From an uncultured Clostridia bacterium (GTDB lineage Bacteria; Bacillota; Clostridia; Peptostreptococcales; Anaerovoracaceae), in the NCBI GenBank assembly GCA_934234035.1, contig CAKQHH010000006.1, positions 1-64,000 on the forward strand: a DNA stretch of 64,000 bases, read 5' to 3'. Both the position numbers and the translations under genes were made by a program. This document shows, in pieces, positions 34,468 to 42,668 of the stretch (within the stretch, counting starts at the first letter, position 1; every line of letters begins with the position of its first letter). The notes under the pieces were generated by a model. The model saw only the letters and a list, made by a program, of their open reading frames with translations. It did no database searches and was not told the DNA's origin.

Positions 34468-35094
34468 TTACAAAACCCGGCGTACATCCACGATTTTCTT
34501 CCCGCTGTACGTACTGCCATTGGAACGGAATAGTTTGGTTCGACGGATTCCGTTTGCCTCATCCATTGCGTGCACAATCTGTCCGTTTCCCGCATAAATG
34601 GCCACATGGGACAATCCTGAACCAAAGAAAATAATATCTCCCGGCTTCATCTTATCCACGCTGACGGATTTCCCGCCGATTTCATGATATAATCCGCCCA
34701 CATTCATGCTCTTCCAATGTTTTCCCGCCGGTCCATGGGTAAAAACATAGTTCACAAATCCGGCACAATCCACGCCCGTCTCAATATCTCGGCCTCCGAG
34801 AACGTACGGATTTCCCAAATATCGGTCCGCAAAGACAACCGTCTTTCCTTCCGTCAAGGATTGGTCTTCCTGTACCTCTATAACGGCCTTTGTTTCCTTT
34901 ACAGTGGCCTTTACCGGCCCCACCGCATCCTTCATCGTAAAAGCAACTTTCTTTGCGTCAAAGGCGATTTTCCGGTTATATGCGGTGGTCTCTGTTCCGA
35001 TGGCATAGCAGCACACCGTCAGCAGAATCAGCTCCATTCCCAGAATTACAACGATTCGCTTCTTTATCCAATTTCGAGTCTTTATCCACTTCAT
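34468..35094 (-). CDS. NlpC/P60-family peptidoglycan endopeptidase
   Basis: Predicted cell-wall hydrolase that cuts stem-peptide bonds outside the membrane. Residues ~10-33 form a hydrophobic signal/anchor helix after a basic start, followed by a ~65-residue linker. The C-terminal ~115 residues are the NlpC/P60 domain, with the catalytic Cys in GVDCAGFVNYVF, His in SHVAIYAGNGQ and the third residue His in IVHAMDEA. MKPGDIIFFG is the family strand preceding the His. Total length is 208 residues. It has its own promoter (35139-35168) and is followed by the flavodoxin-like gene. Confidence 0.9.
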   Translation of the reverse strand: MKWIKTRNWIKKRIVVILGMELILLTVCCYAIGTETTAYNRKIAFDAKKVAFTMKDAVGPVKATVKETKAVIEVQEDQSLTEGKTVVFADRYLGNPYVLGGRDIETGVDCAGFVNYVFTHGPAGKHWKSMNVGGLYHEIGGKSVSVDKMKPGDIIFFGSGLSHVAIYAGNGQIVHAMDEANGIRRTKLFRSNGSTYSGKKIVDVRRVL

Positions 35095-35138
35095 AAAGGC
35101 CCTGCCTTTCTCTTTCTCCAGAGACGCCTATCAGTATT

Positions 35139-35168
35139 ATTATACAATAGAAGAAAAGGTAAGTGCAA
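35139..35168 (-). promoter_or_regulatory. Promoter of NlpC/P60 gene
   Basis: Minus strand TTGCAC (35163-35168) and TATAAT (35139-35144) with an 18-base spacer, 45 bases before the ATG. Confidence 0.8.
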
Positions 35169-35189
35169 TCCTTCCTCGGAATATAACAA

Positions 35190-35222
35190 GAGTGTCGGAC
35201 GGTTTCGAACCATCCGACACTC
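35190..35222 (-). terminator. Terminator of the prd operon
   Basis: A 14-bp stem (35190-35203 with 35209-35222); the one mismatch is a G-U pair on the minus-strand RNA. It lies ~30 bases after prdE, with a modest U-rich tail. Confidence 0.78.
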
Positions 35223-35253
35223 CCGCTTAAAAAGGAAAGATTACATCTGTCAA

Positions 35254-35736
35254 TTATTTCTTGCTGCGCATTTCTTTCTCTTTCATTCGAATCTTCAGAA
35301 TCATGAGCGCCTTCTTAACGTCTTCCGCCGTCATGTTGTTCTCACCGACGATATCCGACTCGATGCCCTCCGGGTTCTTGCAGATATCCACGATATTCTT
35401 CAGATTCGGATCGTCTACTACGAAAGTAGCCATGCTTCCGCTGAAGTTCAAACCGGAAAGCGGGATATCCCGTTCTCCCAGCTCTTTCACGCAGTTTACG
35501 TAGTCCACATCGCTGTTTCCCCAGCCATCGGAGCTAACGATAACGCCATCGGCACGCATACACTCTGCCACGATTGCCGCACGCGTACTGTTTCGAATCT
35601 TATCCACGTTATCATCTGCTGTTCCGAACAGCAGTACACCCATCAAATCGATACCTTCATCAGAACCGACGATGTCTACCAAAGGATCTCTGAAATGATG
35701 TAAACTTGTTTCTTTTGTTGATGGTCCAATTCCCAT
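35254..35736 (-). CDS. prdE: Proline reductase cluster protein PrdE (PrdA C-terminal module paralogue)
   Basis: A 160-residue protein aligned over nearly its whole length with the C-terminal (pyruvoyl) chain of PrdA encoded upstream: MGIGPSTKETSLHHFRDPL here against CIGPASKEMSRHYWREPL there, followed by the matching DLMGVLLFGTADDN and VIVSSDGWGNSDVDY stretches. The catalytic Cys of PrdA that becomes the pyruvoyl group is replaced by Gly right after the initiator Met, so PrdE cannot form the cofactor. Its role is not established; a structural or assembly partner of the reductase is likely. AGGAGG precedes the ATG; last gene of the operon. Confidence 0.88.
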   Translation of the reverse strand: MGIGPSTKETSLHHFRDPLVDIVGSDEGIDLMGVLLFGTADDNVDKIRNSTRAAIVAECMRADGVIVSSDGWGNSDVDYVNCVKELGERDIPLSGLNFSGSMATFVVDDPNLKNIVDICKNPEGIESDIVGENNMTAEDVKKALMILKIRMKEKEMRSKK

Positions 35737-35747
35737 AATCGCACCTC

Positions 35748-36515
35748 CTACTGCATGGATCTTATAATGCCGTCCCGATATTCATTCGGTGTCAGCATTA
35801 CCGGCATATTGCCCATTTCAATAATCGATTTTCCGCCTTCCACGCCCGAAGGTTCATTCGGGAACAGGTGAGTATCGTACATCGCACCCTGCCCGGCAAC
35901 CTGACGGATAATCAGTACACGCTTCTGACCCGGGCGTACCGTGTCATGGTACTCGTGACGCTCGGTGCATTTATTACCGTTAAATTTCTTAAGAATGTCT
36001 CTGTATACCTGGATAAAATCATCACACGCTGCGTGTCCCTGGAACGCACCTTTTCGTTCCTGACCCATTGCAGCCTCAAAAGTAACATCAAAAGAAATGA
36101 TATAGTCATTTTCATCCGGAGTTCCGGCTCTGCCCAGAACCAACTTCTCCTTAAGGTTTCCTTCCGACGATCCGAATTCGTGGGTTTGCTTTCCGTTCAC
36201 ATCCACACCGGTAAGCATCATATAGACGCCGGTAACCGTATGGGTGATTCCATCTCCGCATTTGCCCAGTACCTTCGTTGAAATCGGAACGATGTCCATA
36301 ATCGTGTTCGTCCAACGATCGTGATCTCCCGGCTTGATAATCTGGATATCAATCTTATTGATGGTATCGTATTTTTTCACCAAATCCGGAATCATATCTT
36401 TCGAAACGGTAAACTTACCGTCCATTGTCATTGTGCAAGCATCTCCAAATTCCACTTCATTCATATGGAATGCTTTAATCACCAATCTTCTCAAATCAAT
36501 TTCTTTAACAGCCAT
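35748..36515 (-). CDS. prdD: Proline reductase cluster protein PrdD (PrdA middle-module paralogue)
   Basis: A 255-residue protein similar to the middle module of PrdA (about residues 170-420): HEFGSSEGNLKEKLVLGRAG here against GEFGSSEGYLDENMQWGRPG there, and GQGAMYDTHLFPNEPSGV against GQGAMHDNFLFPTEPVGV. It ends exactly where PrdA is cut into two chains. PrdD followed by PrdE therefore looks like a split, cofactor-less copy of PrdA. Known prd clusters contain both genes, but their function is unclear. TGAGGT precedes the ATG; a strong hairpin separates the gene from prdB. Confidence 0.88.
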   Translation of the reverse strand: MAVKEIDLRRLVIKAFHMNEVEFGDACTMTMDGKFTVSKDMIPDLVKKYDTINKIDIQIIKPGDHDRWTNTIMDIVPISTKVLGKCGDGITHTVTGVYMMLTGVDVNGKQTHEFGSSEGNLKEKLVLGRAGTPDENDYIISFDVTFEAAMGQERKGAFQGHAACDDFIQVYRDILKKFNGNKCTERHEYHDTVRPGQKRVLIIRQVAGQGAMYDTHLFPNEPSGVEGGKSIIEMGNMPVMLTPNEYRDGIIRSMQ

Positions 36516-36538
36516 AACAATACCTCATTTTAGGATAA

Positions 36539-36566
36539 ATGGGGCAGAATAAACATTCTGCCCCAT
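36539..36566 (-). terminator. Intercistronic hairpin between prdB and prdD
   Basis: A perfect 12-bp stem ATGGGGCAGAAT/ATTCTGCCCCAT with a 4-base loop. The U tract after it on the minus strand is short, so it may be a partial terminator or an mRNA-stabilising 3' end for prdB. Confidence 0.7.
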
Positions 36567-36595
36567 CTTCGTTTCCGATGTCCTATTAAGTTGGA

Positions 36596-37321
36596 CTAGA
36601 TTACTGCGTGATATTCGAATGGCAGCGGAACGATCTTTCCCGGAGTCTGAATCTTCTCCAGCTGTTCCAGAGTTGCCTTTACGATACCAGTCTGCATCTC
36701 AACGTTGTGTGGTTCACCAGCGTTTGCACCCATCGGTACCATAGGAGCTACGGCACGAGGTGTACCAGCCTGTCTTACAACAGGAGGCAGTGCTGCGATG
36801 ATTACAGTCGGGATGCCGATGGACTCAATTGCTCTCTGCACGATTGTTGCAGAGCGGTGGCAAGTTCCTCATCCAGCAGTCATCATAACTGCGTCAACGT
36901 TCTCATCCTTCAGTCTCTTTGCAATTTCCGGACCTGTGTAGTTGGTGAATCTTTCGATGTTTCCACCACCACCCATGAATCCATAGTGGTAAGGAGCAGT
37001 TCCCTTGATGAATCCTTCTGCAGCCAGCTCATGCAGTCTGGAGATCGGATACATGCAGTTGATGTCCTTATTTACGTCAGAGTTATCGTAACCACCGTGA
37101 GTTACCATCAGCTCTTCTTCCGGTGTGTCATCTGGAATTTCTCTGAAAGTGAAGTCACCAGCCAGATTGAATCTTTCCTGGTCTGTTCTATGTACACCTG
37201 CAGCTGTAGCCAGAGCAATTACCATCTCATTGAGTGGCTTTGTTACTGGAGCCCATACCGACTTCGGTGTAATAGGTACAAAGATTTCAGATTGTAAACC
37301 TTTTACAACTGTCATACTCAT
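36596..37321 (-). CDS. prdB: D-proline reductase, selenocysteine subunit
   Basis: Catalytic selenoprotein of D-proline reductase, which with PrdA cleaves the ring of D-proline to 5-aminovalerate. The frame is interrupted only by TGA (36869-36871) at codon 151 and continues to TAG at 36596. The context MTAG-U-GTCHRSATIVQRA is the expected U-X2-C redox motif, so the TGA encodes selenocysteine and the gene is not broken. Total is 241 residues (~26 kDa), matching the family. AGGAGG, within the previous gene's last codons, precedes ATG 37321. A stem-loop suitable as a bacterial SECIS follows the TGA. Confidence 0.95.
36831..36871 (-). promoter_or_regulatory. Selenocysteine codon and SECIS-like stem-loop
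   Basis: UGA is at 36869-36871. About 14 bases downstream on the mRNA an imperfect stem forms: 36848-36855 (GCTCTGCA on the RNA) with 36831-36840 (TGCAGAGAGC, two-base bulge), loop 36841-36847. Position and size fit a bacterial SECIS read by SelB. Confidence 0.75.
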
Positions 37322-37326
37322 TTGTA

Positions 37327-37608
37327 TTATTCCTCCTCGATATTTTCTGTTGGCGCCAAATCATATTGACGTCTTCTACGCGCATCTATATTGCTGATAT
37401 ACTTTTCGTTGATTTCCGGTCCTTCCTGTTCAATGAAGCTCATGTTCCAGGCTACCGTCTGCCCAACTTTTAATTCCGTATCGGAGATAATCATTCTCAT
37501 CGGAACCAGCAGGTATCCAAGTCGTCCCTTGAGGTCGATTCCAACACCTTCGTCGTGAACCTCCACGATTATTCCTTCCATCTTGATTATCTTATCACCG
37601 TACTTCAT
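37327..37608 (-). CDS. Small prd-cluster protein (CBO2463/CBO2479-like)
   Basis: A 93-residue soluble protein between prdA and prdB, where other proline reductase clusters also have a small gene of this type. Its sequence looks like a small beta-barrel (IIVEVHDEGVGIDLKGRLGYLLVP) followed by a charged tail. No catalytic motif is seen. AAGGAG precedes the ATG, and its last codons contain the prdB ribosome site, so the two are coupled. Function unknown; probably needed for reductase assembly or regulation. Confidence 0.82.
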   Translation of the reverse strand: MKYGDKIIKMEGIIVEVHDEGVGIDLKGRLGYLLVPMRMIISDTELKVGQTVAWNMSFIEQEGPEINEKYISNIDARRRRQYDLAPTENIEEE

Positions 37609-37630
37609 CTGTATATCTCCTTACTATAGA

Positions 37631-39499
37631 TTAGTCGTATTTAGCCTTTCTCTTCTCACTCATTGGCAGGCTCTGCTCGTTCTCAACCAGTTCGATCTTC
37701 TCGCCGGTAGCCTTCTCAATCAGCTCGATGTTGTTCTGCTTAACGTTTGCGTTGTAGTGTCTTTCCGGAGCCTTGATTTCCTCGCCGGCCATCTTAGCCT
37801 TCAGCATAGCCAGTCCACGGATAGCATCCTCTTCGCAAAGAGTGTTGCAAGCCAGTACTTCGTTCTCGATACCGGACATGGACTTGTTGTTGTCTACCAT
37901 TGCATCGCAGTACTTGTTACCGGTTACCAGTGCACCCTGTACAGCGCAGAAGGAGAATCCAACAACCGGAATTCCTCTCTTACCAATCTGCTCGATGTGG
38001 GAAGTGAAGTCAACGTGGTTATTTCCGAATCCTTCGGTTGTAACGAAAGCACCGTCAACGTTCATGGATTCAACCATCTGTCCCAGTCTTCTGGATACAT
38101 AGAACTTATCGGTGTTAGCCTGTGGGGAACCAACGAAGATAACGCCTACGCAGTCAACGTCTTCATCGTGTACAGCGCCCAGTACCAGCGGCTCTCTCCA
38201 GTAGTGTCTGGACATTTCCTTGGAAGCCGGTCCGATGCATGTCAGAGCGTGGATACAACCATCCAGTACTTCCAGTGGGTTAGCAGCTACAGGAACGTTA
38301 CCCAGGTCTACGTTTGGCTTAGCGCCCAGAACGCCAACCGGCTCAGTTGGGAACAGGAAGTTATCGTGCATTGCGCCCTGACCCATGATTTCCTTAACTA
38401 CTACAATCTTCTTCTTACCAGGGTGTCTGGTCTGCTGCAGAACCTGAGTATCAACAACCTGCTCATCGGTCAGGTCTCTTCTCATAGCTTCTCTGATTTC
38501 AGCAGTTACGTGGTCAACTGCAGTGTGGATTGCGATAGGTCCCGGTCTCTCCATGTTCTTCTTTCTGTCGATAACGGCTTCATACTTAATCATGATTTCG
38601 CCCTTATCTACAGCACCCGGACGGCCCCACTGCATGTTCTCGTCGAGGTAACCCTCGGAAGAACCGAACTCACCAACCTGAACGCCTTCTTCGGTAACAC
38701 CGGTTACAACGGTAACTACGCCGTCCAGAACCATGGTCTCACCTTCGCCCAGCTCCATTTCGGTATCTGCCTTACAAGCGATTGGCTGAATGTCCATTAC
38801 GGTCTGAGAGTAAGTGTGATACTGATCCGGGTTGATGATTTCAACCTTCATGCTCTGAACCAGAGCCTGAGCATCTGCACCTTCGGTAGCTGCTGCTTCA
38901 CGAATGTACAGGGTAGTACCCTCAATCTTTGTCTCGTCACCAAGAACAACCTTGTCGATCTTGTAGTGCTTTCTGGTCATCTCTCTTACGACAACCTCTT
39001 CCTCTTCAGCTACTGCTGCTGCCGGAGCTGCTACTGCTGCCGGAGCTGCTACTGCTGCTGCTGCCGGAGCTGCTGCGCCTGCACCAACGCCTGCCGGGAT
39101 TTCGATGTCGATGTTCTTACCTTCTCCGATGTGGAGTTTGATTGTGCCGCCTGCTGCTGCAACCGGAGCTGCTGCAACCGGAGCTGCTACTTCAGCTGCT
39201 GCTTCTTCTGCAGGAGCTTCTTCCTCTGCTGCCTCTTCCTCTGCTGCATCGTACTTATCAACGATGTCCGGAGTGATTGGTGTCAGGGAATCTACAGTCT
39301 TAGTTAATTTCGATCCATTCAGAACCTGGCCAAGCTTAAGAGCGCCATCTGTGTTCAGAAGTCCGGAATCGATGAGGTCTGGGAAAATTGCCGGATCCTC
39401 AAAGTTCGCAGGCTCCAGAACTGTGCCTTCTTCTGCTCTGCAGCACAGTACTGCTGGGTCGTTCGCATGTTGTTTAGCTGTTTCAGCTGTGATTGACAT
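37631..39499 (-). CDS. prdA: D-proline reductase proprotein PrdA
   Basis: Precursor of the two non-selenium chains of D-proline reductase. From ATG 39499 (AAGGAGG nine bases upstream) it is 622 residues, ~66 kDa. There are three modules: a conserved N-terminal module (1-~84, MSITAETAKQHANDPAVLCC); a long Ala/Pro/Glu-rich linker region (~85-170) around a short IGEGKNIDIEIP element; and the catalytic body. The motif HALT-CIGPASKE puts Thr420-Cys421 at the expected self-cleavage site, where Cys421 (codon 38237-38239) becomes the pyruvoyl group of the ~22 kDa chain. The linker suggests a mobile domain. The N-terminal, middle and C-terminal modules each have stand-alone paralogues nearby (42669-43088, prdD, prdE). 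Confidence 0.95.
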   Translation of the reverse strand: MSITAETAKQHANDPAVLCCRAEEGTVLEPANFEDPAIFPDLIDSGLLNTDGALKLGQVLNGSKLTKTVDSLTPITPDIVDKYDAAEEEAAEEEAPAEEAAAEVAAPVAAAPVAAAGGTIKLHIGEGKNIDIEIPAGVGAGAAAPAAAAVAAPAAVAAPAAAVAEEEEVVVREMTRKHYKIDKVVLGDETKIEGTTLYIREAAATEGADAQALVQSMKVEIINPDQYHTYSQTVMDIQPIACKADTEMELGEGETMVLDGVVTVVTGVTEEGVQVGEFGSSEGYLDENMQWGRPGAVDKGEIMIKYEAVIDRKKNMERPGPIAIHTAVDHVTAEIREAMRRDLTDEQVVDTQVLQQTRHPGKKKIVVVKEIMGQGAMHDNFLFPTEPVGVLGAKPNVDLGNVPVAANPLEVLDGCIHALTCIGPASKEMSRHYWREPLVLGAVHDEDVDCVGVIFVGSPQANTDKFYVSRRLGQMVESMNVDGAFVTTEGFGNNHVDFTSHIEQIGKRGIPVVGFSFCAVQGALVTGNKYCDAMVDNNKSMSGIENEVLACNTLCEEDAIRGLAMLKAKMAGEEIKAPERHYNANVKQNNIELIEKATGEKIELVENEQSLPMSEKRKAKYD

Positions 39500-39666
39500 A
39501 TCGATCTTCCTCCTTAAAATGTTTTGCCTTGCATTTGCAAATATATATTTATTCACTCCACCGCACCGACAATCGGGGTCTGCCGGCACAGCAAAGGAAA
39601 ATAAATATCTACTTTTATATATAACTAGGGTAATGCAGCATTCACACTGCCCTAATTATTCAGAAA

Positions 39667-41013
39667 TTAGTTGTTCTCTACGTTATCTACAACGTTGAGA
39701 TCCTGATCTACCTGCTTGGAAACTCTCAGAGTTCTGTACAGCGGGTGATCTACCGCTCTCATAACATGGTCGGTCATGTGCAGAACCTTCAGGCCCATCT
39801 TCGGACCGGATGCCATAACTGTGTTGGAGCAGTCAGAGCAGTTTCCGATGATAATGTATTCGCACTTATCCTTCTTGAACTGCAGGTTGTTTGCAACCTG
39901 TCCCGGGCAGTTACCCGGTCTCTCGCACTTTCTGGATCCGTTCGGCTGTTCCTGAGCCTGCTTGCAGTAGCACAGAGATACTTCTTTTGCATTGTACTTC
40001 TTTGCCAGGTCACGCATTCTTTCCAGGTTTCCGCCGCATGCACATACCAGAATTCCCAGGTTTGCTCCGTGGAGATCCAGGAACGGCATGGATACCAGAA
40101 TTGCTCCGGTGTTCTTGCAAATCGGTTCGTCAACGGTGCAAGCTCTTCCGGTGAATGCACCACCCATGATGATTTCACCGTAGTCGCCATCGATTCCGCC
40201 GGCTCTTTCAATCAGAGAACCTACGCTGGTACCAACCGGTACGTCTACGAATACGTGAGCATCGTGACCGCCGTTCAGCTTACCTCTTACAGTCAGGTTC
40301 TTCAGGAAAGAAGGCTTTCTTTCGTCGATTGCTTCTGCTACTCTTGCGCAAGTCTCACTGTTGATTACAACAGCCTTTGCTGCACTTGGAAGCTGGCTTG
40401 GTTCCAGTTCGATACCAAGACATTCTCTTACAACGGCTCTTTCTTCACCCATCGGATAAATATCCGGAAGCAGGTGTCTCGAGATTGCCGGTTCATCTGC
40501 AAGAAGCTCGTCCAGCTTTACAATAGTATCGTGATGTTTCTTCTTAATAGCGATGATTGCTTTGTCAGCTCCGGAGATTTCCATCGCATACTTGACACCC
40601 TTGATTACCTTCTCAGGCTCTCTGTCAAGCTGCTCAATGTTGTGAGCCAGTCCCGGTTCACACTCGGAAGCGTTAACCAGAATGTATCCGTCTCCATCGA
40701 AGTGAGTGTCCAGCTTAATTCCGGTCGGGAATCCTGCTCCACCCATTCCGACAACACCGGCTGCCTTAACCATTTCCAGCGGTGTTCCTTCCGGAATCTT
40801 CTCATAATCTTCGCTCTGCTCTTCATCTGGTTTGATGATGATTCTGTCTTCTAATACATCTTCAACAACACCGTCAGCGCTGGAGAAAATGTTTGCTCCA
40901 AGACCTGTTGGCTCAGCGATCAGAGTACCTCTTCTGACTTTGTCACCCTTCTTGACAACCGGTGCACAAGGCTTACCAACATGTTGTCTTAACAGAATTT
41001 GCAAATTTTCCAT
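39667..41013 (-). CDS. prdC: Proline reductase-associated electron transfer protein PrdC (RnfC-like)
   Basis: RnfC-like flavin/iron-sulfur protein thought to pass electrons from NADH (or the Rnf complex) to proline reductase. The NuoF/RnfC core is visible in GVVGMGGAGFPTGIKLDTHF and the following VNASECEPG. Many C-terminal cysteines occur (VCACGGN, CYCKQAQ, CERPGNCPGQ, GNCSDCSN). In C. difficile and relatives PrdC is reported to be a selenoprotein; here the 448-codon frame has no internal TGA, so this is a cysteine form. AAGGAG precedes ATG 41013. It is the first gene of the operon, divergent from proline racemase. Confidence 0.92.
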   Translation of the reverse strand: MENLQILLRQHVGKPCAPVVKKGDKVRRGTLIAEPTGLGANIFSSADGVVEDVLEDRIIIKPDEEQSEDYEKIPEGTPLEMVKAAGVVGMGGAGFPTGIKLDTHFDGDGYILVNASECEPGLAHNIEQLDREPEKVIKGVKYAMEISGADKAIIAIKKKHHDTIVKLDELLADEPAISRHLLPDIYPMGEERAVVRECLGIELEPSQLPSAAKAVVINSETCARVAEAIDERKPSFLKNLTVRGKLNGGHDAHVFVDVPVGTSVGSLIERAGGIDGDYGEIIMGGAFTGRACTVDEPICKNTGAILVSMPFLDLHGANLGILVCACGGNLERMRDLAKKYNAKEVSLCYCKQAQEQPNGSRKCERPGNCPGQVANNLQFKKDKCEYIIIGNCSDCSNTVMASGPKMGLKVLHMTDHVMRAVDHPLYRTLRVSKQVDQDLNVVDNVENN

Positions 41014-41096
41014 GACACAATCTCTCCTTAAATTTTTTCCTGATTTGGCAATGATTTGAATCTCATTACAAATTATCGCCCTTTTACATAATGAAT

Positions 41097-41123
41097 ATTA
41101 TCACAGATTTCTATTCAAATCAA
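41097..41123 (-). promoter_or_regulatory. Weak candidate promoter of prd operon
   Basis: Minus strand TTGATT (41118-41123) and an extended -10 TGTGATAAT (GATAAT at 41097-41102) with a 15-base spacer. No -24/-12 sigma-54 promoter, as used by prd genes in some relatives, could be found by eye in 41014-41446. Confidence 0.4.
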
Positions 41124-41332
41124 CGATATAATAAATCCCATCATTGAAAAACTCTATAATTCATCATTTCACATTTTGCTTTTTTATTCCTTGATTTTAA
41201 AGGGTTTCCGACGGTAACTTCGAACTTTTCCATCGTATTTTTATCCTTGTTTGTTAAATAACTGTTAGATAATCCCTATGATTCTTATTATGAAGTTTCA
41301 TCATGGCATTCATTTGTTATTGTTATGCCGAC

Positions 41333-41391
41333 ATTATAAATTGTGATATTGACATTGTGAAATTCTCGTCTATAATGAGATTATAAATTGT
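41333..41391 (+). promoter_or_regulatory. Proline racemase promoter flanked by 12-base direct repeats
   Basis: TTGACA (41349-41354) and TATAAT (41371-41376), 16-base spacer. The 12-mer ATTATAAATTGT occurs at 41333-41344 and again at 41380-41391, on either side of the promoter; the second copy covers the start point. Likely regulator-binding sites. Confidence 0.75.
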
Positions 41392-41446
41392 AGATTATTT
41401 AACCTACATCATTTACAAGCGACCTAATCTAAGGAGGTATTTAGCT

Positions 41447-42496
41447 ATGGCATTTGAACCTAAGGTAAACATCGATCTGTATACCGATCATGTTAGAACA
41501 ATCGAAGCACACACATCCGGTGAGTACTGCAGAGTTGCTCTTGACTGCCCTGAAATGAAGGGAAACACAATGATTGAAAAGAAGCACTATCTGGAGGAGC
41601 ACCACGATGATTTCAGAACCATGCTGATGCATGAGCCTCGTGGACATCACGATATGTTCGGTGCTATTCTGTGCGAGCCAATTCACGAAGAAGCAGACTT
41701 CGGTATCTTCTTCCTGGATGCAGGCGGCTGGCTGAACATGTGCGGACACTGCTCCATCGGTGCTGCAACCGTTATTCTGGAAGCCGGACTCATGGAAATG
41801 AAGGAGCCACAGACAACCGTTAAGTTGGATGCTCCTGCCGGCGTAATCACTCTGGTAGCAGATTGCAAAGACGGCAAGGTTACCGGCGTTACCCTGACTA
41901 ACGTACCTGCTTTCGTATATAAGAAAGACCTGAAGCTGGAATACCAGGGCAAGGAAGTAACTTATGACCTGTCCTTCGGCGGATCCTTCTTCATCATGGT
42001 TGACACCGAGAAGAACTTCGGCATCAAGGTTGGTCCGGACACTGCAAAGTTCCTCAAGGACTTCTCCAGCTACGCTCTTCAGGAAGTTAACAAGACTGTT
42101 GAAATTCAGCACCCTGAACTGGACATCACCACTGCGGACCTGGTTGAGAACTACTCCACCGTTGATAATCCGGAACCGGATATGCTGACTCTGAGAAACC
42201 TGGTAGTATTCGGCGATCCTAAGGATCCTCAGCTGGATCGTTCCCCATGCGGAACCGGTACTTCTGCAAAGCAGGCTCTCCTGCACTCCCTGGGCGAACT
42301 GGACGTAGATGTTCCATTCACTTATGAATCCTTCATCAGCACCAAGTTCATCGGCAGAATCCTGAAGGAAACCAAGGTTGGCGATTACGACGCTGTTATC
42401 CCAACTGTTAAGGGCGCTGCTTACCTCTGCGGTGAAGCAACATGGTTCTGCGATCCGGAAGATCCAATGACCAAGGGCTTCGTTGTTCCTCAGTAA
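41447..42496 (+). CDS. prdF: Proline racemase
   Basis: Cofactor-independent racemase that converts L-proline to D-proline, the substrate of the reductase encoded divergently. Both catalytic cysteines are present: Cys99 in NMCGHCSIG and Cys268 in DRSPCGTGTSAK. A Thr in the second position would indicate a hydroxyproline dehydratase. Length is 349 residues, usual for the family. AAGGAGG precedes the ATG. All seven Arg codons are AGA (five) or CGT (two), a strong bias shared with the prd operon and typical of very highly expressed genes. A perfect terminator follows. Confidence 0.95.
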   Translation: MAFEPKVNIDLYTDHVRTIEAHTSGEYCRVALDCPEMKGNTMIEKKHYLEEHHDDFRTMLMHEPRGHHDMFGAILCEPIHEEADFGIFFLDAGGWLNMCGHCSIGAATVILEAGLMEMKEPQTTVKLDAPAGVITLVADCKDGKVTGVTLTNVPAFVYKKDLKLEYQGKEVTYDLSFGGSFFIMVDTEKNFGIKVGPDTAKFLKDFSSYALQEVNKTVEIQHPELDITTADLVENYSTVDNPEPDMLTLRNLVVFGDPKDPQLDRSPCGTGTSAKQALLHSLGELDVDVPFTYESFISTKFIGRILKETKVGDYDAVIPTVKGAAYLCGEATWFCDPEDPMTKGFVVPQ

Positions 42497-42519
42497 GCAA
42501 CAATTTTAGAATCGTAACA

Positions 42520-42552
42520 AAATCGGTCAGACTTATCGAGTCTGACCGATTT
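42520..42552 (+). terminator. Terminator of prdF
   Basis: Perfect 14-bp stem AAATCGGTCAGACT and its complement, 5-base loop, followed by CTTTT. Confidence 0.9.
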
Positions 42553-42595
42553 CTTTTGCAACGATTATCGATAAAAATATATTTCTCATGCAAGC

Positions 42596-42621
42596 AAAAC
42601 CGGCTGCAATCACACAGCCGG
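42596..42621 (-). terminator. Terminator of the PrdA N-module gene
   Basis: Minus strand stem CCGGCTG/CAGCCGG (42615-42621 with 42600-42606) and 8-base loop followed by TTTT (42596-42599). Confidence 0.82.
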
Positions 42622-42668
42622 CCCTAAGGAGTTATATCGCATTTGTTATTACCCCGAATAATCCCCTC

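Noticed and set aside
36596-37321. prdB as two separate genes or a pseudogene
   Set aside because: The TGA lies in the known Sec position of the family with a suitable downstream stem-loop.
37583-39307. 574-codon plus-strand frame opposite prdA
   Set aside because: Cys/Ser-rich translation of the antisense of the Ala/Pro linker; prdA itself is well supported by motifs, start site and operon context.
41014-41446. Sigma-54 (-24/-12) promoter for prd genes
   Set aside because: A TGGCATTCATTTGTT-like match near 41303 has the wrong spacing for the GG/GC core; no other candidate was found by eye.
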